DNA of 64,000 bases from Fretibacterium fastidiosum (GTDB taxonomy: Bacteria > Synergistota > Synergistia > Synergistales > Aminobacteriaceae), in contig NZ_OZ209244.1 of the NCBI RefSeq assembly GCF_964642095.1, forward strand, positions 1,736,001 through 1,800,000, written 5' to 3'. The notes under the pieces are model-generated. The model made no database searches. It worked only from the letters and a program-made list of their open reading frames with translations, and was not told the origin of the DNA. A program made the position numbers and the translations under genes. Below are positions 1-7,989 of the stretch, piece after piece; positions within the stretch are counted from its first letter, which is position 1; every line of letters begins with the position of its first letter.

Positions 1-1
1 C

Positions 2-907
2 TTCACCCGCTACCTGACGACGGAGCACGGCCGCTACGAGCCCTTCTGGTTCTTCGTCCCCATCCTTCTGGGGGGCCTCGTGCCCTGGACCGGGATGCTC
101 TGGGACGCCTTTCGCGCCGCGCGGGGACGGGGCGGGCTCCTGAGGCGGGAGGACGGCCTGTTCCTGAGCCTTTGGTTTGCCGTTCCCCTGGCCTTCTTCT
201 CCCTGTCGGGGTCCAAGCTGGTCCCCTACGTCCTTCCGTGCCTGCCCCCCCTGGCCGTGCTCATCGGCGCAGCCGTCGAGGGGATACTGAGGGGCGGTGC
301 TCCCGCCATGCGGGCCGGCCGCCGATTCGCCTGCCTGAACGCCCTGATCCTGCTCCCCATCGTCCTGGCCGGCGCGGTCTACCCCGCGCTTCGTCCGGAG
401 GACGCCTACCTTCGGGCGGCGACGAACCCCTTCTGCTTTGTGCTGACGGCCTTCTGCCTGGCCTCCTTCGTCCTGCTCCGCGCCCGGACGCGAGGCTTTC
501 TGCTGCTCTGCCTCCTGGCGCTGACGGCGCTCTTCGTGGCCGGGACGGGTTTCGACCTGATGGCGGCCCGCGACTCGAGGCGCCCCATCGCCGCCATGCT
601 GCGCGAAAGGCTGCGGGCCGACGACACCGTCGTCGCCTACGGGGACTTGATGCAGGGGCTGTCGTTCTACCTGGGCCGCCGCATCGCGATCGCCGGCGGT
701 CGGGGAGAGCTGGACTTCGGCGCAGCGCAGGAGGAGGACCCGCGCTGGTTCCTGAACGCGGAACAGCTCCGCAGGCTGTGGAACGGGCCGGATCGCGTCC
801 TGCTGGCCGCGAGCCGGCGCAGGCTGGAAGAGCTGACGCGGGACCTGGGACGCGAGCCCGTGCGCCTGGGGGAGACGGAAAAGGAGATCCTGTTCACGAA
901 CTTCTGA
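2..907 (+). CDS. arnT: ArnT-like lipid A aminoarabinose transferase, 3' part
   Basis: This is the C-terminal 301 residues of a polytopic glycosyltransferase that runs in from the left edge; the frame is open from base 2. The first visible residues (FTRYLTTEHGRYEPFWFF) match the conserved loop of ArnT/PMT-family enzymes, which move 4-amino-4-deoxy-L-arabinose from undecaprenyl phosphate to lipid A at the outer face of the inner membrane. Several hydrophobic segments follow, for example around VPILLGGLVPW and ALILLPIVLAGAVY, and a soluble C-terminal domain closes the protein. The arnC, formyltransferase and arnD genes immediately downstream support ArnT over a generic protein mannosyltransferase. 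The N-terminal catalytic part lies outside the window. Confidence 0.85.
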   Translation, partial: FTRYLTTEHGRYEPFWFFVPILLGGLVPWTGMLWDAFRAARGRGGLLRREDGLFLSLWFAVPLAFFSLSGSKLVPYVLPCLPPLAVLIGAAVEGILRGGAPAMRAGRRFACLNALILLPIVLAGAVYPALRPEDAYLRAATNPFCFVLTAFCLASFVLLRARTRGFLLLCLLALTALFVAGTGFDLMAARDSRRPIAAMLRERLRADDTVVAYGDLMQGLSFYLGRRIAIAGGRGELDFGAAQEEDPRWFLNAEQLRRLWNGPDRVLLAASRRRLEELTRDLGREPVRLGETEKEILFTNF

Positions 908-949
908 AAAACGCATTGTCTTTAGGGGACGACGGGGCTGTGCCTTGAG

Positions 950-963
950 GGACGGCGCCGTCC
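950..963. other. Perfect 14-bp palindrome between arnT and arnC
   Basis: The bases GGACGGCGCCGTCC form a perfect palindrome in the 125-bp gap between arnT and arnC. There is no T-run after it, so it is not a convincing terminator; it may be a processing hairpin or chance in GC-rich DNA. Confidence 0.3.
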
Positions 964-1032
964 GAATTCCTCCGCGACGGCGGATTTCGTGGGCTTTGCG
1001 CCATTGACGCCTTTTGCACCAGGGAGGGCTGC

Positions 1033-2028
1033 TTGAGATTGAGTGATACGACCGCATCCATGAAAGAAAGCAAGGACATTTCCATCATCATTCCCGTCTA
1101 TAACGAGGAGGACAGCCTGCCCCGGCTCTTCGATCGGCTCTTTCCGGTCCTGGAGGGCATGGGGCGGACCTATGAGGCCGTCTTCGTGAACGACGGCAGC
1201 GGCGACGCCTCCCTTCCGCTCCTGCTGAGGGAGTGGAAACGGCGGCCGGAGGAGGTTCGCGTCATCGACTTCAACGGCAACTTCGGCCAGCACATGGCCA
1301 TCATGGCGGGGTTTAACGCCGCGTCGGGGAAGAACGTCATCACGATGGACGCGGACCTGCAGAACCCCCCGGAGGAGATTCCCCGCATCGTGGCCTGCCT
1401 CGAGGAGGGGCACGACGTGGTGGGGACGGTCCGTCGGCACCGTCGGGACACGCTGTTCCGCCGCACGGCCTCGCGCGTCGTGAACTGGCTGACCAATCGG
1501 ATCACGGGCCTGTCGCTGCACGACTACGGCTGTATGCTGCGGGGCTATCGGCGTGATATCATAGACATCATCAACGAGTCGGCGGAGACGACGACGTTCA
1601 TCCCCGCCCTCGCGCAGAAGTTTGCGGTCAACCCCGTGGAGATCGAGGTGGCGCACAGCGAGCGGGAGAGCGGGGCCTCCAAGTACAGCCTGTTTCGCCT
1701 CATCCGCCTGAACTTCGACCTGATGACCAGCTTCTCCCTCGTCCCGCTGCAGGCCGTCACGATGATGGGGCTGGCCGTCTCCGTGTTGAGCCTCTGCTTC
1801 GCCGTGTTCATGCTGATCCGGCGCCTGTGGGTCGGCCCGGAGGCCGAGGGCGTCTTCACGCTCCTGGCCCTGAACTTCCTGCTGATGGGGGTGACGATCT
1901 CCTGCGTCGGCATCACCGGGGAGTACATCGGCCGCCTCTATCAGGAGGTGCGCCGCCGGCCGCGCTACATCGTGCGCCGCTTCTACGGCCTGGACGGAGA
2001 GGCCCCGGAGGCGGGGGAGGGGCGGTGA
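1033..2028 (+). CDS. arnC: Undecaprenyl-phosphate 4-deoxy-4-formamido-L-arabinose transferase
   Basis: This family-2 glycosyltransferase transfers 4-deoxy-4-formamido-L-arabinose from UDP to undecaprenyl phosphate on the cytoplasmic side of the inner membrane. The GT-A fold is seen from residue 16 (ISIIIPVYNEE) through VNDGSGD to the metal-binding DAD at 106-108 followed by LQNPPEE, as in ArnC. Two membrane segments lie near the C-terminus (about residues 240-262 and 275-300), also typical. The TTG start has AGGGAGGG just upstream; ATG at 1060 is an alternative without a good Shine-Dalgarno sequence. The stop overlaps the next start as GTGA. At 331 residues the length is normal for ArnC. Confidence 0.93.
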   Translation: MRLSDTTASMKESKDISIIIPVYNEEDSLPRLFDRLFPVLEGMGRTYEAVFVNDGSGDASLPLLLREWKRRPEEVRVIDFNGNFGQHMAIMAGFNAASGKNVITMDADLQNPPEEIPRIVACLEEGHDVVGTVRRHRRDTLFRRTASRVVNWLTNRITGLSLHDYGCMLRGYRRDIIDIINESAETTTFIPALAQKFAVNPVEIEVAHSERESGASKYSLFRLIRLNFDLMTSFSLVPLQAVTMMGLAVSVLSLCFAVFMLIRRLWVGPEAEGVFTLLALNFLLMGVTISCVGITGEYIGRLYQEVRRRPRYIVRRFYGLDGEAPEAGEGR

Positions 2029-2987
2029 GCGAGGTGAGCGAAAAGAGGCCCTGCCGCGCCGTGGTGTTCGCCTACAGCTCCGTCGGCTGCGAGTGCCTGA
2101 AGGTCCTGCTGGAACAGGGGGTGGACGTCCGCCTCCTCTACACGCACCGGGACGACCCCGGCGAGGTCCGATGGTTCGATTCCGTGGGCGACCTGGCCAG
2201 GGCCCGCGGCCTTTCCGTGCTGACGCCGGACGCGCTCTCGGGGGAGGTGGAGCGGGTGCGGGCGGCTGCACCGGACGTGATCTTCTCCTTCTACTACCGG
2301 TCGCTGATCCCCATGAGCGTCCTGAGCCTCGCGCCGTTGGGGGCCTTCAACCTGCACGGCTCCCTCCTGCCCCGCTACCGGGGCAGGGCCTGCGTCAACT
2401 GGGCCGTGCTGAACGGAGAGCCGGAGACGGGGGTGACGCTGCACCGCATGACCGCGCGGGCGGACCGAGGCAACGTCGTGGACCGGATTGCCGTCCCCAT
2501 TGGGCCGGACGAGACGGCCATCGAGGTCTTTCAAAAGCTGGTCCCCGCGGCGGGCGCCGCCCTGCGGCGCAGCCTGGGGGCAATCCTGGCCGGAGAGGCC
2601 GGGGGGACGCCCCAGGACGAGAGCCGCGCCACGACCTTCGGGCGGCGGCGTCCGGCGGACGGGCTGATGGACTGGACGCAGGACGCGCAAGCGCTGCACA
2701 ACCTCGTCCGCGCCGTGGCCTGGCCCTTCCCTGGGGCGTTCACCTTCCTGGGAGGGCGGAAGCTCATGGTGTGGCGCACGCGCCCGTCGGAGGGGACGTC
2801 CGCGGCCTCTCCGGGCACGGTGCTGCGCTCGCGGCCACCCCTGGTCGCGGCAGGGCGGGGCGCCCTGGAGCTCCTGCAGGCCCAGTGGGCCGACGAATGG
2901 GGCGAGAGAAAAAAGGACGGGCTTGAGGGGGACGACGCCTGCCCGCACCTTGAGAGAGGCATCCTTTTGGGGGGAACGCTGAAGTGA
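2025..2987 (+). CDS. arnA: UDP-aminoarabinose formyltransferase (ArnA N-terminal domain only)
   Basis: The 320-residue protein N-formylates UDP-4-amino-4-deoxy-L-arabinose with 10-formyl-tetrahydrofolate. It contains the formyltransferase signature FNLHGSLLPRYRGRACVNW with the catalytic Asn and His, the downstream RADRG aspartate and the FGRR-D motif that starts the OB-like subdomain. Enterobacterial ArnA is about 660 residues because a UDP-glucuronate decarboxylase is fused behind this domain; here that half is absent, so decarboxylation must be done by another protein if the pathway is complete. The GTG start overlaps the arnC stop by 4 bases and the TGA overlaps arnD, which indicates translational coupling. 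Confidence 0.92.
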   Translation: MSEVSEKRPCRAVVFAYSSVGCECLKVLLEQGVDVRLLYTHRDDPGEVRWFDSVGDLARARGLSVLTPDALSGEVERVRAAAPDVIFSFYYRSLIPMSVLSLAPLGAFNLHGSLLPRYRGRACVNWAVLNGEPETGVTLHRMTARADRGNVVDRIAVPIGPDETAIEVFQKLVPAAGAALRRSLGAILAGEAGGTPQDESRATTFGRRRPADGLMDWTQDAQALHNLVRAVAWPFPGAFTFLGGRKLMVWRTRPSEGTSAASPGTVLRSRPPLVAAGRGALELLQAQWADEWGERKKDGLEGDDACPHLERGILLGGTLK

Positions 2988-3880
2988 CGGTAGAGAACTG
3001 CACCCTGGCGATAAAGATAGACATCGACACGCTGAAGGGATATCGGGAGGGGCTGCCGAGGCTCCTCGACATACTGAAGGCGCACGGCGTCCGTGCGTCC
3101 ATCTTCTTCTCCATGGGGCCCGACGAGTCGGGGAAGGCGCTGCGACGCATCTTCCGAAGGGGGTTCCTCGCCAAGATGCTGCGCACCCGCGCGCCCTCCA
3201 CCTACGGGCTCAGGACCCTGTTCTACGGAACGCTGCTGCCGGCGCCGATGATCGTGTCCTCCGAGCCCTCCCTGCTGTGCCGCGCCCTGGACGAGGGGCA
3301 CGAGTGCGGCATCCACGCCTGGAACCACGTCCTGTGGCAGGACCGTCTGCCCCGCATGACCCCCGACGTCATCCGCCACGAGCTTGGGATGGCGGTGGAG
3401 CTCTTCCAGAGGGTTTCGGGCGCGCGCCCCTCCTGCTGCGCCGCGCCCGGCTGGCAGGCCACGCCGGACAGTCTGGCGGTCCAGGACGAGCTGGGCTTCG
3501 CCTACTGCAGCGACACCCGCGGCAGCGCTCCGTTTTTGCCCCGGATGGGGGGACGGACGTTCCAAACGCCCCAGGTGCCCTCGACCCTCCCCACGCTGGA
3601 CGAGGTGCTGGGGCGCGACGGGGTGTCCGCCGAGAACGCCGCGGACCATTACCTCGACCTCCTGGAGCCGGGGCTGAACGTTCTCACGATCCACACGGAG
3701 ATGGAGGGCGGCGCGATGAGCGGCGCCTTCAGCGCCTTCATGGACGCCTGCAGCGAGGGGGCCCTGACCTTCATGACGCTGGGCGAGGCCCTGGCCGCCT
3801 CCCGGCCCCTCCCGGAGGCGGACGTCGAGATGCGCCCCATTCCCGGCCGCGCCGGGACCGTGGCGACTCAGGTCGTCTGA
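2984..3880 (+). CDS. arnD: 4-deoxy-4-formamido-L-arabinose-phosphoundecaprenol deformylase
   Basis: This 298-residue polysaccharide-deacetylase-like enzyme removes the formyl group from undecaprenyl-phosphate-linked formamido-arabinose before ArnT uses the sugar. Family landmarks are the metal-binding KIDIDT near the N-terminus, ASIFFSMGPD, the HAWNH motif, and IHTEMEGG near the C-terminus; all align by eye with enterobacterial ArnD. It starts with GTG overlapping the previous stop (GTGA) and is the last gene of the operon, followed by a hairpin. The arn products modify lipid A phosphates and lower binding of polymyxin and cationic peptides, so a lipopolysaccharide-type outer membrane is implied. 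Confidence 0.93.
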   Translation: MTVENCTLAIKIDIDTLKGYREGLPRLLDILKAHGVRASIFFSMGPDESGKALRRIFRRGFLAKMLRTRAPSTYGLRTLFYGTLLPAPMIVSSEPSLLCRALDEGHECGIHAWNHVLWQDRLPRMTPDVIRHELGMAVELFQRVSGARPSCCAAPGWQATPDSLAVQDELGFAYCSDTRGSAPFLPRMGGRTFQTPQVPSTLPTLDEVLGRDGVSAENAADHYLDLLEPGLNVLTIHTEMEGGAMSGAFSAFMDACSEGALTFMTLGEALAASRPLPEADVEMRPIPGRAGTVATQVV

Positions 3881-3888
3881 GCCGCTGT

Positions 3889-3921
3889 CTCGAGGCCCGC
3901 GGCCCCGCCGCGGGCCTCGAG
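3889..3921 (+). terminator. Hairpin at the end of the arn operon
   Basis: A perfect 15-bp inverted repeat (CTCGAGGCCCGCGGC and its complement) with a 3-base loop lies 8 bases after the arnD stop. The T-run after it is poor (GATAATGGACTTTTA), so termination may be partial or the hairpin may protect the 3' end. Confidence 0.6.
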
Positions 3922-3993
3922 GATAATGGACTTTTAGCGCGCCGCGTGATACCATAACGACGTTTATTATCGGAAATCACAGAACTTCTCGAA

Positions 3994-4023
3994 TTGTGTG
4001 TTTTAACGAAAACAGGTTTTAAT
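3994..4023 (+). promoter_or_regulatory. Candidate promoter of the dpp operon
   Basis: The gap 3922-4072 is strikingly AT-rich compared with its surroundings. Within it TTGTGT (3994-3999) and TTTAAT (4018-4023) are spaced by 18 bases, the best sigma-70-like pair I see, about 50 bases upstream of dppB. The spacer contains a small dyad GTTTTAACGAAAAC that could be an operator. Confidence 0.35.
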
Positions 4024-4072
4024 TACACGTTGCTTTAGCGTTTTATCCTAAAACACCCTGGGGGGTATCCAA

Positions 4073-4990
4073 ATGCGGAGGTATATCTTTCAACGAGTTT
4101 GGGCCAGCTTCCTGACGCTATTCGTCGTCGTGACCCTGACCTTCTTCATGATGCGCGCCATTCCGGGCGGGCCGTTCACGGACGAGAAGGCGATCCCGCC
4201 CTTCATCCTGGAGAAGATCATGGCCCGCTACCACCTGAACGACCCATTGTACGTGCAGTACGGGCACTATCTGTGGGACGTTCTGCACTTCGACCTGGGC
4301 CCCTCCTACCGGTACGAGGGCATGACGGTGAACCAGCTCATCGCCTCCGGCTTCCCCGCCTCGCTGATGGTGGGGAGCATCGCCATCCTGCTGTCCCTCG
4401 TCGTCGGCATTCCCGCCGGCATCGTCTCTGCCCTGCGGCGGGGGCGCTGGCAGGACCGCACGGCGATGGTGCTGGCCACGCTGGGCATCACCATACCCAA
4501 CTTCGTCATCGCGACGATCCTCGTCTACTTCTTCGCCTACCGCTGGGGCTGGGTGACGGTGGGCTTCTGGGAGGGGCTGCCCACGGCCCTGTTGCCCGCC
4601 ATCACGCTGGCGGGGTACCCGACGGCCTTCATCTCGCGCCTGACTCGCAGCAGCATGTTGGAGGTCCTCCAGCAGGACTACATCCGAACGGCCTACTCCA
4701 AAGGCCTTCGGGAGCGGGCCGTGGTCTACATCCACGCGCTGCGCAACGCCATCATCCCCGTGGTCACCTACCTGGGGCCCCTCATCGCTGGCATCCTGAC
4801 GGGCAGCTTCGTCGTGGAGCAGGTCTTCGGCGTGCCGGGGCTGGGCACCTTCTTCGTCACGAGCATCTCCAACCGCGACTACACCACCATCATGGGCGTC
4901 ACGATCTTCTACAGCGCGCTTCTGGTCTCGCTGAACCTCGTGGTGGACATCTGCCTCGGGTTCATCGACCCGCGGATCAAGCTGAATTGA
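4073..4990 (+). CDS. dppB: Dipeptide/oligopeptide ABC transporter permease, DppB type
   Basis: The 305-residue inner-membrane permease has the DppB/OppB N-terminus (MRRYIFQRVWASFLTLFVV) and the sequence RAIPGGPF that follows the first membrane segment. About six membrane segments are visible, and the EAA-type loop that docks on the ATPases is near residues 205-240 (YIRTAYSKGLRERAV followed by HALRNAIIPVVTYLG). It is the first gene of dppBCDF, behind an AT-rich promoter region and a GGGGGG Shine-Dalgarno. The subfamily is clear; the exact peptide specificity cannot be read from sequence. Confidence 0.93.
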   Translation: MRRYIFQRVWASFLTLFVVVTLTFFMMRAIPGGPFTDEKAIPPFILEKIMARYHLNDPLYVQYGHYLWDVLHFDLGPSYRYEGMTVNQLIASGFPASLMVGSIAILLSLVVGIPAGIVSALRRGRWQDRTAMVLATLGITIPNFVIATILVYFFAYRWGWVTVGFWEGLPTALLPAITLAGYPTAFISRLTRSSMLEVLQQDYIRTAYSKGLRERAVVYIHALRNAIIPVVTYLGPLIAGILTGSFVVEQVFGVPGLGTFFVTSISNRDYTTIMGVTIFYSALLVSLNLVVDICLGFIDPRIKLN

Positions 4991-5004
4991 CGGAGGGGAC
5001 GGAT

Positions 5005-5946
5005 ATGAGCAGCATGGAACGAGCGGTTCCCGATATCAGCGATCCCCGGCTGTTCGAGCCGGTGTCGCCGGAGGAGAGGACGCGCGCGGAGTTCGTCCGC
5101 CCCTCCCTGAGCTACTGGCAGGACGCCTGGCGGCGCCTCTGCCGGGACAGGGTGGCGATCCTGGGGCTGGTGGTCATCCTCATCATCCTGGCGATGGCCG
5201 TCGTCGGCCCGTGGCTTTCGCCCTACACCTACGACGGGCAGGACTTCATGGTGTCGAACGAGCCCCCCAGCCTGAAGTTCTGGTTCGGGACGGACATGTT
5301 CGGACGGGACATCTTCGTCCGGGTGCTCTTCGGCGCGCGGATTTCGCTGGCCGTCGGCTTCGTGGCGAGCTTCATCAACCTGTTCATCGGCGTCATCTAC
5401 GGCGGCATCGCCGGCTTTGTGGGCGGACGGACGGACAACGTCATGATGCGCATCGTGGACGTCATCTACAGCGTCCCGACGATGATCTACGTCATCCTCC
5501 TCATGGTGGTGGTGGGGCCGGGGCTGAAGAGCATCTTCATCACCCTCGGCATCTCCTACTGGGCCTCCATGGCGCGGATCGTGCGGGCCGAGGTGATGCG
5601 GATCAAGAACGAGGAGTTCGTCCTCGCCGCGCGTGTGCTGGGGGCCTCCAGCACACGGATGCTCCTGCGCCACCTCATCCCCAACGCCATGGGCCCCATC
5701 CTGGTGACGCTGACCTTCTCCATCCCACGCGCCATCTTCACCGAGGCGTTCCTGAGCTTCGTGGGGCTGGGGGTCAGCGCGCCCATGGCGAGCTGGGGCG
5801 TGCTGAGCAACGACGCGATCGGCTCCCTTGCCATCTACCCGTGGCAGCTCTTTTTTCCGGCCGCGGCGATCTCCGTCACCATCCTGGCCTTCAACTTCCT
5901 TGGTGACGGCCTCCGCGACGCGCTGGACCCGCGCCTGAGAAAGTAG
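5005..5946 (+). CDS. dppC: Dipeptide/oligopeptide ABC transporter permease, DppC type
   Basis: The second permease subunit has 313 residues, starting at ATG 5005 behind GGAGGGGAC. It has the longer cytoplasmic N-terminus usual for DppC/OppC, then LGLVVILIILAMAVVGPWLSPY, the GTDMFGRDIFVRVLFGARISL signature region that marks the OppC family, and the EAA loop around EFVLAARVLGASSTRMLLRHLIPN. It pairs with DppB to form the membrane channel. The gene lies 14 bases after dppB and 13 bases before the first ATPase gene. Confidence 0.93.
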   Translation: MSSMERAVPDISDPRLFEPVSPEERTRAEFVRPSLSYWQDAWRRLCRDRVAILGLVVILIILAMAVVGPWLSPYTYDGQDFMVSNEPPSLKFWFGTDMFGRDIFVRVLFGARISLAVGFVASFINLFIGVIYGGIAGFVGGRTDNVMMRIVDVIYSVPTMIYVILLMVVVGPGLKSIFITLGISYWASMARIVRAEVMRIKNEEFVLAARVLGASSTRMLLRHLIPNAMGPILVTLTFSIPRAIFTEAFLSFVGLGVSAPMASWGVLSNDAIGSLAIYPWQLFFPAAAISVTILAFNFLGDGLRDALDPRLRK

Positions 5947-5959
5947 GGGAGGGAGAACG

Positions 5960-6991
5960 ATGAACGATCGCATGAACGCCATGAACTCATCGGACTTCCT
6001 GCTGCGCGTGTCGGACCTTCGCACGTCCTTCTTCACGCCGGCGGGAGAGGTCAAGGCCGTGGGCGGGGTATCCTTCAACGTGAAGCGCGGCGAGGTGCTG
6101 GGCATCGTGGGCGAGAGCGGAAGCGGCAAGAGCGTCACCATGCTCTCCGTGCTGGGGCTTTTGGGGACGTCGGGCCGCGTCGTGGGGGGCAGCATCGACT
6201 TCGACGGCCAGGAGCTCACGAGGATGCGACTGCGGGACCTGGAGGAGCTTCGCGGGAAGCGGATATCCATGATCTTTCAGGACCCCATGACGAGCCTCAA
6301 CCCGGTGCTGACCGTCCGCTGGCAGATGGAGGAGTCCCTGAGGCGCCACAGGATCCCCTGCGACCGGCACGACCGGGCGGTGGACATGCTGAAGCGGGTG
6401 GGCATCGTCCCCGCGGAGCGGCGCCTGACCCAGTACCCCTTCCAGTTCAGCGGCGGGCAGCGGCAGCGCATCATGATTGCCATGGCCATGATCTGCAACC
6501 CGGACCTCCTGATCGCGGACGAGCCGACCACCGCCCTGGACGTGACGGTGCAGGCCCAGATACTGGAGCTGATGAAGGAGCTTCAGGGGCAGTTTGGGAC
6601 CTCCATCATCCTGATCACCCACGACCTGGGCGTCATCGCCGGCATGGCGGACCGCGTGCTGGTGATGTACGGCGGGAGGATCATGGAGCGGGGGACGCGG
6701 CGGGAGATCTTCTACGAGCCGGCCCACCCCTACACCCGCGGCCTGCTGCGCTCCGTCCCCAACCCCGAAGAGCTGGTGAGGCAGCGGCTCATCCCCATCG
6801 AGGGGCAGCCGCCGGACCTGCTGAACCCGCCTGCGGGCTGTCCCTATGCGCCGCGCTGCCCTGAGGCCATGCGCGTGTGCATGGAGTACTCGCCTGATCG
6901 GACGGAGCTCACGGGATCGCACAACGCGGCCTGCTGGCTCTTGAACCGTCCGGCGGGGTCGGCCGCCGACAGGAAGGAGGGAGCGCGATGA
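5960..6991 (+). CDS. dppD: Dipeptide ABC transporter ATP-binding protein, DppD type
   Basis: The 343-residue ATPase energises the peptide transporter. It has Walker A GESGSGKS, a Q-loop in FQDPMTSLNP, the signature FSGGQRQR, Walker B LLIADEPTTALD and the switch histidine in LITHDLG. The C-terminal oligopeptide/dipeptide-transporter extension carries the cysteine-rich segment CPYAPRCPEAMRVC, a known feature of this subfamily that can bind an iron-sulfur cluster. It overlaps dppF by four bases (ATGA), so the two ATPases are probably made in equal amounts. Confidence 0.94.
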   Translation: MNDRMNAMNSSDFLLRVSDLRTSFFTPAGEVKAVGGVSFNVKRGEVLGIVGESGSGKSVTMLSVLGLLGTSGRVVGGSIDFDGQELTRMRLRDLEELRGKRISMIFQDPMTSLNPVLTVRWQMEESLRRHRIPCDRHDRAVDMLKRVGIVPAERRLTQYPFQFSGGQRQRIMIAMAMICNPDLLIADEPTTALDVTVQAQILELMKELQGQFGTSIILITHDLGVIAGMADRVLVMYGGRIMERGTRREIFYEPAHPYTRGLLRSVPNPEELVRQRLIPIEGQPPDLLNPPAGCPYAPRCPEAMRVCMEYSPDRTELTGSHNAACWLLNRPAGSAADRKEGAR

Positions 6992-7950
6992 CGATGGAGG
7001 GGAAGGGCGTCCCGATGCTGGAGGTCGTCGGCCTCAAGAAGTACTTCGAGGTCGCCGCCGGCACGGTGCGCTCGGTGGACGGCGTCACCTTTGACATCCG
7101 GCCCGGCGAGACGCTGGGGCTGGTGGGGGAGTCCGGGTGCGGCAAGACGACGACGGGGCGGACGATCGTGCGCCTCTACGACCCGACGGGGGGGACGGTG
7201 CGCTTCATGGGGCAGGACATCACCCGCCTGTCCCAGGGGGCGATGCTGCCGTGGCGCAAGCGGATGCAGATGATCTTTCAGGACCCCTACGCCTCGTTGA
7301 ACCCCCGCATGACGGTGGGGGACATCGTGATGGAGCCCATGGCCATCCACGGCATCCCGAAGGACGAGCGGGGCGACCGGATGCGACGCCTGATGAAGCT
7401 GGTGGGGCTGAACGGCGAACACGCCAACCGCTATCCGCACGAGTTCAGCGGCGGGCAGCGGCAGAGGATCGGCATCGCCCGCGCCCTGGCCGTGGAGCCG
7501 GAGTTCATCGTCTGCGACGAGCCCATCTCGGCGCTGGACGTCTCCATTCAGGCGCAGATCGTCAACACACTGGAGGACCTGCAGACCGAGCTGGGGCTGA
7601 CGTACCTCTTCATCGCCCACGACCTCTCCATGGTGAAGCACATCAGCAGCCGCATCGCCGTGATGTACCTGGGCGACATCGTGGAGCTGGCGGAGAGCAA
7701 CGAGCTCTACACCAACCCGCTTCACCCCTACACCCGGTCCCTTCTGTCGGCCATCCCCATCCCGGACCCGGACCGGTCGGACGCCCGGCGGCGCATCATG
7801 CTGGAGGGCGAGATTCCAAGCCCCCTGAACCCGCCCGCCGGGTGCAAGTTCCACACCCGATGCCCCAACGCGAAGCCGGAGTGCGCCGAGGCCGATACGG
7901 TGCTGCGGGAGCTCCGTCCGGGGCACCTGTGCGGCTGCCCGATGATGTAG
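6988..7950 (+). CDS. dppF: Dipeptide ABC transporter ATP-binding protein, DppF type
   Basis: This second ATPase of the heterodimer has 320 residues with Walker A GESGCGKT, the Q-loop FQDPYASLNPRM, signature FSGGQRQRIGIARAL, Walker B FIVCDEPISALD and switch His in IAHDLS. The C-terminal cysteine motif (CKFHTRCPNAKPEC) is kept. GGAGG lies before the ATG, which overlaps the dppD stop. It is followed 39 bases later by an M20 peptidase gene, which fits import of peptides and their hydrolysis inside the cell. Confidence 0.94.
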   Translation: MTMEGKGVPMLEVVGLKKYFEVAAGTVRSVDGVTFDIRPGETLGLVGESGCGKTTTGRTIVRLYDPTGGTVRFMGQDITRLSQGAMLPWRKRMQMIFQDPYASLNPRMTVGDIVMEPMAIHGIPKDERGDRMRRLMKLVGLNGEHANRYPHEFSGGQRQRIGIARALAVEPEFIVCDEPISALDVSIQAQIVNTLEDLQTELGLTYLFIAHDLSMVKHISSRIAVMYLGDIVELAESNELYTNPLHPYTRSLLSAIPIPDPDRSDARRRIMLEGEIPSPLNPPAGCKFHTRCPNAKPECAEADTVLRELRPGHLCGCPMM

Positions 7951-7989
7951 GCCGTCCGACGTCGGACGAGTGGGGAAGCGATACATTTT

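Noticed and set aside
922..2271. Long minus-strand open frame opposite arnC/arnA
   Set aside because: Shadow frame in GC-rich DNA; composition is dominated by Arg, Gly, Pro and His and it lies opposite genes with clear family motifs.
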